Positions 7,879 to 16,186 of a stretch of DNA of 36,147 bases are shown one piece after another. This DNA is from Ignavibacterium sp. (GTDB lineage: Bacteria > Bacteroidota > Ignavibacteria > Ignavibacteriales > Ignavibacteriaceae), in contig JANWVQ010000065.1 in assembly GCA_025056745.1 (NCBI GenBank), forward strand, positions 1-36,147, in the 5' to 3' direction. Under the pieces are notes generated by a model. That model did no database searches. It had not been told where the DNA came from and saw only the letters and a list, made by a program, of their open reading frames with translations. Within the stretch, counting starts at the first letter, position 1. Each line of letters starts with the position of its first letter. A program made the translations under genes and the position numbers.

Positions 7879-9048
7879 TTAGATAACAAACACTTTTGCT
7901 ATATCTAATAGAAGTGAGGGATTATTCCAAAGAGCTACAGAGAATACTCTTCCAAGAGTTCTTTTTTCGATAGGAATTTTTAATAATGAATGTGCGATGC
8001 TATTAAATTTCTCATCTGAGAAATTATAAATTCCCTCTTTGATTCGATTAAAAATTTCGTGTCTTTTCCCAAGTCTATCACTCCAGGCTTTATCGTAGGT
8101 TAAAATATGATCAAGTTTATTCATCAGAATAGCTTCTGCAGCAATTCTTCCAGCAATTGAACCTCCAATCATACCGCTTGCGATTCCACCCCCACTTAAC
8201 GGATTGACTTGCCGAGCAGCATCCCCAACTAACATTATTCCAGGAGCAGAGATTTTATCAAGAGTTATTGAACAAGGAACTCCACCAGCAATTTTTGTCA
8301 GTATTGGTGCATTAGGATAATGTTTATTCATAAAATCATCAAGAAAGGACTGAGCTGACTTTTTTTTGCCGATTATACCGCTTATTCCTAAACCAATATT
8401 TGCTTTATTGTGTCCTTTGGGAAAAATCCAAAAATATCCATTTGGTGCCACATTTTTTCCAAAGAAGAAATATAAAGTATTTTGATCGACTGGAATATTG
8501 GCAGCAGTTATTTGTACAGCGCTTTCCATATCGCGAAAATCAATATGTGTTTTTAATCCTGCCCATCTTCCAACACGTGATTCAACTCCATCAGCAGCAA
8601 TTACAACTTTACATTTAATTTCTTTTTGCTCTCCGTGATATTCGTACTTAACACCAGAGACCTTTCCATCATCATCAAATAATAATCCATTTACATAAGC
8701 ACGAGTTAAAATATCAGCACCTGCATCAGCTGCAGTTCGAGCAAGCTCGTAATCAAAAATTCTTCTTTCAAGGACATAACCTGCTTCACCAAATTCAATT
8801 ATAACCTCTGATCCATCAGGGGCATTGAAGGAAAATTTACTAATTCGCGCTGCTATCCATTTATCGTCACTTTGTATGAATTCCTCAACACCGGCTTTGC
8901 TTATTGCTTCACCACATCGAACTGGATATCCAACATCTCTATCTTTTTCAAGCATTAAAACAGATACACCTTTTTCAGCAGCAAATCTCGCAGCCATACT
9001 TCCAGCAGGACCAGCACCAACAACGATAACATCATATTCTTTTTGCAT
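7879..9048 (-). CDS. Geranylgeranyl reductase family flavoprotein (archaeal-type)
   Basis: FAD-dependent oxidoreductase of the group that saturates prenyl chains, such as archaeal digeranylgeranylglycerophospholipid reductase. In 389 aa: N-terminal dinucleotide fold VVGAGPAGSMAA (about 9-20), the family motif GYPVRCGEA (about 40-48), the substrate-cavity motif NGYFWIFPKG near 215, and the second FAD motif GDAARQVNPLSGGGIASGM near 280. The last two motifs are closer to archaeal GGRs than to plant/cyanobacterial ChlP. A 2[4Fe-4S] ferredoxin gene lies 56 nt upstream on the same strand, and archaeal GGRs are known to take electrons from such ferredoxins. Possible substrates are archaeal-like ether lipids, menaquinone side chains or other polyprenyl groups; the sequence does not decide. 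It sits downstream of hslVU, probably on the same transcript. Confidence 0.85.
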   Translation of the reverse strand: MQKEYDVIVVGAGPAGSMAARFAAEKGVSVLMLEKDRDVGYPVRCGEAISKAGVEEFIQSDDKWIAARISKFSFNAPDGSEVIIEFGEAGYVLERRIFDYELARTAADAGADILTRAYVNGLLFDDDGKVSGVKYEYHGEQKEIKCKVVIAADGVESRVGRWAGLKTHIDFRDMESAVQITAANIPVDQNTLYFFFGKNVAPNGYFWIFPKGHNKANIGLGISGIIGKKKSAQSFLDDFMNKHYPNAPILTKIAGGVPCSITLDKISAPGIMLVGDAARQVNPLSGGGIASGMIGGSIAGRIAAEAILMNKLDHILTYDKAWSDRLGKRHEIFNRIKEGIYNFSDEKFNSIAHSLLKIPIEKRTLGRVFSVALWNNPSLLLDIAKVFVI

Positions 9049-9104
9049 AGATCAAAAGTCTGGGTATTAATTCCGCTTACAAATTGATAAAAAACTTTTG
9101 AAGA

Positions 9105-9326
9105 TTATTTTGGTATTCCATTTTTGTTAAACTTAATTACTTCTATCGGGCAAGACCACACACATTTAGCACAGTTTGTGCATCTTGGATCAATTATAAA
9201 AATTTCTGCTTCTTTTAGTTCGATTGCATCTTCAGGGCAAACTCCAACACAACATCCACAAAAGTCACATCTATCTGGAAGAATTTCAATCATAAGTTTC
9301 CCAGTTTTTGCCTGGCGATATTCCAT
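9105..9326 (-). CDS. 2[4Fe-4S] ferredoxin, likely electron donor for the reductase
   Basis: Small soluble electron carrier of 73 aa. Two complete cluster-binding motifs of the form CxxCxxCxxxCP are present: CDFCGCCVGVCP (about 20-31) and CTNCAKCVWSCP (about 49-60). The gene starts 8 nt after the hslU stop and ends 56 nt before the geranylgeranyl reductase start, all on the minus strand. This placement makes the reductase the obvious partner. An internal ATG (residue 12, at 9293) would give a more compact ferredoxin; neither start has a clear Shine-Dalgarno, so the N-terminus is uncertain. Confidence 0.9.
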   Translation of the reverse strand: MEYRQAKTGKLMIEILPDRCDFCGCCVGVCPEDAIELKEAEIFIIDPRCTNCAKCVWSCPIEVIKFNKNGIPK

Positions 9327-9334
9327 ATTAAAAT

Positions 9335-10747
9335 TTACAAAATGTATTTACTCAAGTCTCTGTTTTTAACGATTTTACCTAATTTATCACGAACAAAATC
9401 ACCATTAATTGTAATTTTTTTATCGTTTATCAAATCAGGAACACCAAAAAGAATGTCATCTAGTAGGGTTGTCAGAATAGTATGCAATCTTCTTGCTCCA
9501 ATATTTTCTACTTGTTCATTTACCTCTGAGGCGACTTTTGCAATTTCTTTGATCGCATCATCAGTAAATTCCAAACTAACGCCTTCTGTTTGTATTAAAG
9601 AATTATATTGCTTAAGAAGAGCATTTTCAGGCATAGTTAAAATTTTTATAAAATCCTCTTCTGTAAGACTATTTAGCTCAACTCTTATTGGAAATCGTCC
9701 TTGTAGTTCTGGAATTAAGTCCGAAGGTTTTGCAACGTGAAATGCTCCAGAAGCAATAAAAAGAATATGATCTGTTTTAACAACACCATATTTAGTGTTT
9801 ACATTTGATCCTTCAACAATTGGTAACAAATCTCTTTGAACTCCTTCTCTACTTACATCAGGGCCGTGCGATTTACCTGTAGCAGCTATTTTGTCGATTT
9901 CATCTATAAAAATTATCCCAGAATTTTCAACGCGTTGAATAGCTTCTTTTTGAACAGCTTCCATATCAATTAGTTTTTGAGCTTCTTCTTGAGTGAGAAT
10001 TTTTCGAGCTTCTTTAATTGTAGTTTTCTTTTTTCTTTTTTTCTTTGGCATCATACTTCCAACTATTTCTTGAATATTGATACCCATATCATCCATTCCA
10101 AAAGGACCTAAAATTTGCATCCCAACTGCAGGTACTTCTTGAGAGTCAAATTCTATAATTTTATCATCAAGTTCACCATTTTTGAGTTTTTTCCTCATCC
10201 ATTCGCGAGTAGAGCGGTTCTTTATAATTTCATTAGCGTGATCTTCTGGTGTGGTTTGTATTTCTCCTTCAATGGAATTATTTGCTTCTTCAGAGGAAGT
10301 ATGTATTTTCACTGGTGGAATCAAAATATCAAGAATTTTTTCTTCCGCTAATTCAGTTGCTTTTTGTTGAACTTCGATTGTTTTTTCAGATTTAACCATA
10401 TTTACAGCTACATCAACTAAGTCTCTTACCATTGATTCAACATCTCTACCAACGTATCCAACTTCTGTAAATTTAGAAGCCTCTACTTTTATGAAGGGAG
10501 CCTGAGCAAGTTTTGATAATCTTCGAGCAATTTCTGTTTTACCAACACCAGTAGGACCGATTAGAATTATATTATTCGGCATAATTTCTTCGCGCATATC
10601 ATCTTTAACCTGTTGTCTTCGCCATCTATTTCTTAAAGCAATAGCGACCGCACGCTTCGCATCACTTTGACCAATTATGTATTTGTCTAGCTCTTTAACA
10701 ATTTCAGATGGGGTTAATGCTGCAATTTTTTGATCTTTTTTCTCCAT
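9335..10747 (-). CDS. hslU: HslU, ATPase subunit of the HslVU protease
   Basis: AAA+ unfoldase that feeds proteins into the HslV peptidase in the cytoplasm. In 470 aa: the N-terminal [17 protein letters not shown], Walker [12 protein letters not shown] (about 63-73), the pore motif GYVGRDVE near 98, an intermediate (I) domain from about 110 to 240 that is charged and variable, Walker [13 protein letters not shown] near 274, the sensor and arginine-finger region [21 protein letters not shown], and a C-terminus ending SKYIL, the tail that docks into HslV. It starts 2 nt after the hslV stop. The following ferredoxin begins 8 nt after its stop, so the protease and redox genes look co-transcribed. 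Confidence 0.96.
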   Translation of the reverse strand: MEKKDQKIAALTPSEIVKELDKYIIGQSDAKRAVAIALRNRWRRQQVKDDMREEIMPNNIILIGPTGVGKTEIARRLSKLAQAPFIKVEASKFTEVGYVGRDVESMVRDLVDVAVNMVKSEKTIEVQQKATELAEEKILDILIPPVKIHTSSEEANNSIEGEIQTTPEDHANEIIKNRSTREWMRKKLKNGELDDKIIEFDSQEVPAVGMQILGPFGMDDMGINIQEIVGSMMPKKKRKKKTTIKEARKILTQEEAQKLIDMEAVQKEAIQRVENSGIIFIDEIDKIAATGKSHGPDVSREGVQRDLLPIVEGSNVNTKYGVVKTDHILFIASGAFHVAKPSDLIPELQGRFPIRVELNSLTEEDFIKILTMPENALLKQYNSLIQTEGVSLEFTDDAIKEIAKVASEVNEQVENIGARRLHTILTTLLDDILFGVPDLINDKKITINGDFVRDKLGKIVKNRDLSKYIL

Positions 10748-10749
10748 AA

Positions 10750-11286
10750 TTATTCAATTACCTCTACATTTATTTTATCATTTGTATAAATGCAAATTTC
10801 AGAAGCGGTTTTTAGTGATTCTATTACAATTTCTTTTGCACTTAGATTACTATGTTTAATAAGCATTTTGGCGGCTGCTAATGCATACATTGAACCAGAT
10901 CCAATTGCTACAATTTTATCATCAGGTTCAATTACATCACCATTACCTGAAATGATTAATGCTGTATCTTTACTAATAACTGAAAGCATAGCTTCAAGTC
11001 TTCGAAGGTATTTGTCAGTTCGCCAATCTTTTGCTAGTTCAACAGATGCTCTAAAAATATTTCCACGATATTGCTGAAGTTTATCTTCAAATCTTTCCAT
11101 TAACGTGAAAGCATCAGCAGATGCACCAGCGAAACCGCATAGAACTTTTCCGTCTAATAGTTTTCTTATTTTAGTGGCATTATGTTTCATAACAGTGTTG
11201 CCTAATGTTACTTGACCATCGCCGCCAATAGCAGCCATACCATTATGAATTAAGCCAATTATTGTTGTCGATTTTATCTGTTCCAT
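10750..11286 (-). CDS. hslV: HslV, peptidase subunit of the HslVU protease
   Basis: Proteasome-related threonine peptidase. The 178-aa product starts [16 protein letters not shown]. The nucleophile should be the first Thr of TTI (residue 7), exposed after removal of a six-residue propeptide, as in other HslV with a short leader. [23 protein letters not shown] and the internal [12 protein letters not shown] (about 51-62) are family motifs, and [11 protein letters not shown] is near residue 128. It heads hslV-hslU on the minus strand. The 89 nt upstream separate it from the DUF6029-like gene and hold no clear promoter match or terminator. Confidence 0.96.
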   Translation of the reverse strand: MEQIKSTTIIGLIHNGMAAIGGDGQVTLGNTVMKHNATKIRKLLDGKVLCGFAGASADAFTLMERFEDKLQQYRGNIFRASVELAKDWRTDKYLRRLEAMLSVISKDTALIISGNGDVIEPDDKIVAIGSGSMYALAAAKMLIKHSNLSAKEIVIESLKTASEICIYTNDKINVEVIE

Positions 11287-11375
11287 TTTCTTAAAAATTT
11301 AATTAATAGTTCTATTAAAATAATCAAAATAATTTTAATTGATTGAAGAAATCGAATTGAATGATGAAGATGATT

Positions 11376-12917
11376 TCAGATTCTTGTAAGAATTTTTAAT
11401 TCAACTCCTCTGAATTCAGGCTCAAATCTGCAAACACCACCGATACAAATATTTCCAGCCTGTCTTGACCCAATAAGTAAGCTTAAGTCTGTATTTGAAA
11501 AAATTTTATAACCAAATTCAATAAAGCTCCAAAATTTTCTTACTAACTTTCCGTTGTCTCTTTCTTTGGTTTGCATTTCCGTCAATAGGATTACATTAAA
11601 TGATGGGGAACGTAAATATTCTAATGCAAGAACATTGGAAAAATATTTTTCATTGGTTAAAGTGTTAGTTGTATGTTGATGTTCTAGTACTACCTTTATT
11701 GTGTTAATATCATCAAAATAAAATTTGTTCTCAATTATTGGAGTAATGTTTTTTGTGGAACTTGATAATTCCTCACTATAACCAAATGCAAAAGTTGAAT
11801 TAAAACCTTCATCCCATATTCTGTTTGCTTGCAAGAAAAATTCCTTAAATTGAAGTTGAGAAGGAATATTTAATCTGTTAATTCTTTGATAATATGAGTT
11901 TTTATTCAGAGAATTAGTTATTCCATAAGTTGTTTGAAAATTTGTTTGATCGTCAAATGAATAATTTAATTCAACTTGGAATCCTTTTTCATTATTTGCA
12001 TTCAGTGGAGAGGGATGTCTGTTTAATAGCAAATAAGTATATTCTTTTCTTAAGGCTGGTGGCGTATTGTATGAAATAGTTTGATCACTTGAAGTAAATG
12101 AAAAATTATCGTATAACTTATATTCCGCAGAAATAGATAACTGTCCAATATAAAAACTTGATCCAGCATAAAAACCTTTTCCGACAATTATTTCATTTTT
12201 GCTTAAAAATTGTTCTTTAATTTTTTGATTTTGCTTAGCACCAAATTCAAAATAAAAATCAAAATTCCAAATTGAAGGTTCTAATCTAAATGATGTTAAA
12301 CTTGTCTTTCCTAAATTTTGATCTTGAGGGATGTTAACAGCATAAGAAAAGCCAGGTCTTAGAAAATTAATTCCTAAGTAAGAAATATCTATAGCCTGAA
12401 TAATATCTTCTCTAATATTTTGTGAGTTCGCTGCGGTTCCACTTAATGCAGTTATAAAAAGATCATCATAGTATGCTTCTAATTTGAGACCTATCAAATT
12501 ATTATCCACTCGAATATTTCTATCTTCATAACTTTTTAATACCATACCTCTTCCAAACAATTCGTAGTAATTTCCAACAGTAAGTTTCAATCCGTAATTT
12601 AATTTAGATAAGTCAACTGAAAGATACTTAAAGGCAACATCAGCATAATAGAGCTTACCTCGATGGATTGAAGGATCAGGATCATTCGGTTGGAAAATTT
12701 CAAGTCTTAATCCTGCTGAAAAAATTCCTTTTGAATAATCAAGGTTTGTCCAACTTTCAAAGGTTTCCGAGCGATCTTTTATGTCAAAAGAATAATCTGT
12801 TTGATTTGAAAAACCTATTCCTGACGGTGTTTCAAAATTAGTCTCATCATTAGTCTGCGCAATATTTTTTTCTATTATGATAAAAAGTAAAATGATGATA
12901 ATTCTGAATAATTTCAT
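11376..12917 (-). CDS. Outer-membrane beta-barrel protein, DUF6029-like
   Basis: Uncharacterised 513-aa envelope protein. A signal peptide is clear (MKLFRIIIILLFIIIEKNIAQ, about 1-21). The rest is rich in alternating hydrophobic/polar strands with many Tyr/Phe/Asn, as in an outer-membrane barrel, including YGLKLTVGNYYELFGRGMVLKSYEDRNI near residue 108, which I associate with the Bacteroidota DUF6029 family. It ends GVELKILTRI. It follows the TlpA-like gene by 16 nt, and together with the short T9SS gene upstream the three look like one operon. The function is unknown; the assignment to DUF6029 rests on memory of the motif and needs a profile search. Confidence 0.65.
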   Translation of the reverse strand: MKLFRIIIILLFIIIEKNIAQTNDETNFETPSGIGFSNQTDYSFDIKDRSETFESWTNLDYSKGIFSAGLRLEIFQPNDPDPSIHRGKLYYADVAFKYLSVDLSKLNYGLKLTVGNYYELFGRGMVLKSYEDRNIRVDNNLIGLKLEAYYDDLFITALSGTAANSQNIREDIIQAIDISYLGINFLRPGFSYAVNIPQDQNLGKTSLTSFRLEPSIWNFDFYFEFGAKQNQKIKEQFLSKNEIIVGKGFYAGSSFYIGQLSISAEYKLYDNFSFTSSDQTISYNTPPALRKEYTYLLLNRHPSPLNANNEKGFQVELNYSFDDQTNFQTTYGITNSLNKNSYYQRINRLNIPSQLQFKEFFLQANRIWDEGFNSTFAFGYSEELSSSTKNITPIIENKFYFDDINTIKVVLEHQHTTNTLTNEKYFSNVLALEYLRSPSFNVILLTEMQTKERDNGKLVRKFWSFIEFGYKIFSNTDLSLLIGSRQAGNICIGGVCRFEPEFRGVELKILTRI

Positions 12918-12933
12918 AGAAGAATTTCTGGAA

Positions 12934-13437
12934 TTATTTTAATAAAGATATGATTAGCTCTCTAAGTTTTTTTTCATCACCTTTCATATATCCAAGATGG
13001 GTCTGAATTATTCTTCCATCTTTATCCAAAAGTACGGAGTAAGGTATTTGCTGAGCATAGTATTTGCGGGCAACCTCAGAATTTTTATCTAATAATACAG
13101 TGAAATTATATCCTCTTGATTTAATAAAAGGTTTTACTTTTGCGATAGTTTTTTCATTATCGGTTGATATTGCTAAAAGATTAAAACCTTTGTCTTTAAA
13201 TTCTTCGTAAATTTTATTTAATTCCACCATCTCTTCAATACAAGGTTTACACCAAGTAGCCCAGAAGCTAAGAAGAATTGGTCCTTTACCATAAAGCTTT
13301 GATAACTCCACTTGATTTCCATCAATGCTTTCAAGTTTAAAGTTTAATGCTTGTTTACCTTTTAGTTCATCTGTTTGTGAATTCAATTGATTAATAAAAA
13401 TAAAAGTTATAAAAACAATGGAAAGAAAATTTTTCAT
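12934..13437 (-). CDS. TlpA/ResA-like thiol-disulfide oxidoreductase
   Basis: Exported thioredoxin-fold protein of 167 aa. A signal peptide (MKNFLSIVFITFIFINQLNSQ) precedes a TlpA-type domain: KGKQALNFKLESIDGNQVELSKLYGKG, then the redox motif WATWCKPCIEEM (Cys-Lys-Pro-Cys near residues 62-65), the STDNEKT segment and the cis-Pro loop QIPYSVLLD. WCxPC enzymes of this type usually reduce disulfides or help cytochrome maturation. The ATG shares one base with the stop of the upstream T9SS-cargo gene (TAATG), implying translational coupling. That cargo carries a CxxxC pair, so it is a possible substrate. Without a lipobox it is probably a soluble or membrane-anchored periplasmic protein. Confidence 0.9.
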   Translation of the reverse strand: MKNFLSIVFITFIFINQLNSQTDELKGKQALNFKLESIDGNQVELSKLYGKGPILLSFWATWCKPCIEEMVELNKIYEEFKDKGFNLLAISTDNEKTIAKVKPFIKSRGYNFTVLLDKNSEVARKYYAQQIPYSVLLDKDGRIIQTHLGYMKGDEKKLRELIISLLK

Positions 13438-14186
13438 TATTTCTCCAGTATCATTTTTTTTGTTTCGACATTATAATCTGTTCTAAGTTGATAAAAATAG
13501 ATTCCTGCAGGTAATGTGGAATTTATTAAATATAATTTTGAGTGATTTCCACTTTCATAATATCCTTCAACAATTGTATCTACTTCCTGACCAAGTGAAT
13601 TATATAATTTTATTGATATCCAACCTGCTTTGGATAATTTCCAATTTATTGTTGTACTTGGGTTGAAAGAATTTAATGTTTTACCAAATGGATTGGGATA
13701 ATTTTGTTCTAGATTAAAGTCTTTAATTAAATATTCATCTTCAACAGAAGTTGGATTATAGGTATTTGCTGTAAAATTTCTGATGATAGTTTGAGTTGGA
13801 TTCCTAAAAGTTCCAGCTTTCAATTGAACAGTCCCTTGACCTGGTGTATTAGAACTTGTATAAACGTGTAGGGATACCTCTCTCATTTCACCGGGTTGAA
13901 GAGGATTACTTCCAAAATCAGGTGTTGTTGCAACACTATCAATAAAGGGCGGATAACAAAAGTCTAAACAAAGTGAAGAAGACCATCCAGATGGCAAATT
14001 ATTTTGAGTTCTAACTATAAACAAAGTTTGAGGACTTGAACTAATGTTTCTCACATCAATATAAAAAATCAATTCTTTGCCCATTGTATCAGAGATAGAT
14101 GTTTGTCTTGGAATAAAAGTAATATCTTGTGAAAATAATTTACTTACTATCAGAGTCGTGACTATTATTAAAAATCTAAGTTTCAT
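13437..14186 (-). CDS. Short secreted protein with T9SS C-terminal sorting domain
   Basis: The 249-aa product starts MKLRFLIIVTTLIVSKLFSQ, a clean signal peptide. The longer frame from 14228 would put 14 basic residues before it, so the ATG at 14186 is chosen. Residues about 20-150 look like an Ig-type beta domain (VRNISSSPQTLFIV, PGEMREVSLHVY) containing the pair CLDFC. The last about 80 residues are a type IX secretion sorting domain: NYPNPF, an insertion GKTLNSF, then NPSTTI, LYNSLGQEVDTI, LPAGIYFYQL and KKMILEK. The protein should cross the outer membrane through T9SS and be anchored or released. Its stop overlaps the start of the TlpA-like gene. No function can be assigned to the Ig-like part. 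Confidence 0.8.
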   Translation of the reverse strand: MKLRFLIIVTTLIVSKLFSQDITFIPRQTSISDTMGKELIFYIDVRNISSSPQTLFIVRTQNNLPSGWSSSLCLDFCYPPFIDSVATTPDFGSNPLQPGEMREVSLHVYTSSNTPGQGTVQLKAGTFRNPTQTIIRNFTANTYNPTSVEDEYLIKDFNLEQNYPNPFGKTLNSFNPSTTINWKLSKAGWISIKLYNSLGQEVDTIVEGYYESGNHSKLYLINSTLPAGIYFYQLRTDYNVETKKMILEK

Positions 14187-14283
14187 AATAATTTCTAATT
14201 TTTTATTAATTAACTTTCTTGAAAACAAAAATAATCAGAAAATCTGATTTTATTCTTTCATATAACCTTTAAAAAATAAAAAA

Positions 14284-14309
14284 GTCTTCTCCCGAATCAG
14301 AGAGAAGAC
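14284..14309 (-). terminator. Rho-independent terminator after the T9SS beta-propeller gene
   Basis: An 8-bp perfect stem, GTCTTCTC (14284-14291) with GAGAAGAC (14302-14309), has a 10-nt loop. On the minus strand it is followed by TTTTTTATTTTTT. It lies 27 nt after the stop of the 592-aa gene and separates it from the next operon. Confidence 0.85.
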
Positions 14310-14335
14310 ATAAATATTTTAATCAAAAAGAGTAT

Positions 14336-16114
14336 TTACTTAACTAAAATGAATTTCTTCACATCTGAATAATATTGTCCATTATTTGTTATAAATTCAA
14401 TTTTATAAAAGTAAATACCACTATTTAATTCATTAGCATTGTATGAAACTTCATAAGTTCCGGCAGAATAAAACTTATTAGTTAGTTCTGAGATTTTTTC
14501 CCCAGTTGGATTGTAAACACTCAATTTTACTTTTGCATCAACAGGAGTTGCAAATTTGATCTTAGTAATTGGATTAAATGGATTGGGATAGTTTTGATAA
14601 AGAATAAACTCATTTGGATTCAATATTTCAGCTTCAACAATATGTGAATATTCAAAACTACCATCAAAATCAATTTGTTTTAGTCTATAATAATATTTTC
14701 CAGATGATAAATTTTCGTCACGGAAAGAATAACTCTGTGGTTCTGATGTAGTGCCTTTCCCGTTTATAAATGCAATTGGATTCCAGTTTGAAAAAGTTCT
14801 GTCAGATGTTCTTTGAATTTCAAAACCATAATTATTTAGCTCTGTTGCCGTTGACCATCTTAATAAAACAGAGTTATCAATTGTTTGAGCCATAAAACTT
14901 GTTAGTTCAACTGGAATAAGTTGGAAATCAACAAAGTCAATATATTGTGCACTTGCACCAGATACAATTGTTCTTACCAGAGTATTTGATGTTGTTATCT
15001 CGTGAATTCCAGAGCCATTTGTAACCAAATAATTTCCATTGGGTAATCTGTAAGCTCCTCTCAAGCCAGTGACAACATTATAGGATGCTATTTGAGTACC
15101 ATTTGAGTTATAAACATATAGAGCAGATGGTGTAGAAAATCCTGCAACTGCAAAATTGCTATCACTCATTAAATGAATTTGTTGGGGGAACTGAATGCTT
15201 GCAACTATATCATTAATATATGTCCCATCCAATGTGTAACGATGAACTTTATTGCTACTGCTTGCACTCACAAGACAATCGTTTGAACGGAAAACTATAT
15301 CGAACGGACTATTTAATCCTCCAGATCCTGCAGTGATAAATTGATTTATAAAATTACCTGAAGCATCAAATTGAGGAATAGAGTTATTATTACCTCCACC
15401 TCCAACTGTAACTACAAGATTATTATTTGCTCTGTAATTATGTCCCCTGATATTGTCTAAAATAGCTGTGTTAACTCCACCAGCCGGTGCAAAAAATCCA
15501 AGATAATTTCCTGATGTATCAAATTTTTGAACGAGATCGCTTATTTGATCAGAAACACTGATAAAACCGTGTGGAGATAACCTGGATTGTTTTGGAGATT
15601 GTAGAGGACCTGAAGCAACAATGAAATTTGCATCTATCAAATCACCGTTAAATGGATTAAGTTTAATTACTTTGTCTGCATTCCATTCAGGGACAAGTAA
15701 ATATTTCCCACCAGTTGACTCAGTGGATATTGTGGATGGATATCCTAAATTCGGATTTATGGTGGGTTGTTTCATAAAATGCATTCTACCATTTACCAAA
15801 CTGAACCTTGATTCTATCTGCTCCCAAGTTAAAACTTCAGCATTATCATAAATGTCAGCAAGATTATTTATCACTGCAAAAAGAACTTTCTTATTTTTCA
15901 CTGCTCTCGCTTCCATATAAATCCCACTTGGCAAGTAAATAGCATAAGGAATATTTAATTCTCCAGTAGCTTCCTTTGCTTCTTGAATCATTGAGGGATT
16001 TTCTTCTGTAATTCGCATTAAATCAGCGAATCTGAAAAGCGGTTCAATCTGGGCAGAGGTTCGAACTGAAAGGATTAATAAGAGCAATCCGAGACCAAGT
16101 AGTTTTCGTCTCAT
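14336..16114 (-). CDS. Secreted beta-propeller protein with T9SS C-terminal sorting domain
   Basis: The 592-aa product has a signal peptide (MRRKLLGLGLLLLILSVRTSAQ). Residues about 125-390 carry repeated NHL-like blades (GKYLLVPEWNADKVIKLNP, ISDLVQKFDTSGNYLGFF, NSIPQFDASGNFINQF, SNKVHRYTLDGTYIND). A fibronectin-III-like domain follows from about 395 (VELTSFMAQTIDNSVLLRWSTA, a hallmark of Ignavibacteria/Bacteroidota secreted proteins). A Por/T9SS tail closes it (NYPNPFNPITKIKF, LNSGIYFYKIEF, VKKFILVK). GGGAG lies 8 nt before the ATG. The gene is monocistronic by position, with its own terminator. The propeller presumably binds a protein or surface ligand; nothing points to an enzyme activity. 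Confidence 0.85.
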   Translation of the reverse strand: MRRKLLGLGLLLLILSVRTSAQIEPLFRFADLMRITEENPSMIQEAKEATGELNIPYAIYLPSGIYMEARAVKNKKVLFAVINNLADIYDNAEVLTWEQIESRFSLVNGRMHFMKQPTINPNLGYPSTISTESTGGKYLLVPEWNADKVIKLNPFNGDLIDANFIVASGPLQSPKQSRLSPHGFISVSDQISDLVQKFDTSGNYLGFFAPAGGVNTAILDNIRGHNYRANNNLVVTVGGGGNNNSIPQFDASGNFINQFITAGSGGLNSPFDIVFRSNDCLVSASSSNKVHRYTLDGTYINDIVASIQFPQQIHLMSDSNFAVAGFSTPSALYVYNSNGTQIASYNVVTGLRGAYRLPNGNYLVTNGSGIHEITTSNTLVRTIVSGASAQYIDFVDFQLIPVELTSFMAQTIDNSVLLRWSTATELNNYGFEIQRTSDRTFSNWNPIAFINGKGTTSEPQSYSFRDENLSSGKYYYRLKQIDFDGSFEYSHIVEAEILNPNEFILYQNYPNPFNPITKIKFATPVDAKVKLSVYNPTGEKISELTNKFYSAGTYEVSYNANELNSGIYFYKIEFITNNGQYYSDVKKFILVK

Positions 16115-16186
16115 ATTTTTCTCCCGATTTGATTTTTAAAGGTTTACTCAATTATAAGAATAATGATGTTAGTTTCAAAGAGAAAA

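Noticed and set aside
7879-9048. Considered as a chlorophyll/bacteriochlorophyll geranylgeranyl reductase (ChlP/BchP)
   Set aside because: There are no pigment-synthesis genes around it, and the motifs with an adjacent ferredoxin fit archaeal-type GGR better.
9342-9740. 132-aa + strand reading frame opposite hslU
   Set aside because: It is antisense to the conserved C-terminal domain of HslU, has no Shine-Dalgarno and its composition is that of a reverse-strand shadow.
14233-14249. 7-bp hairpin AATCAGA-AAA-TCTGATT upstream of the short T9SS gene
   Set aside because: Short, AT-rich and with a 3-nt loop; on the transcribed (minus) strand it has no role I can support, and it may be chance.
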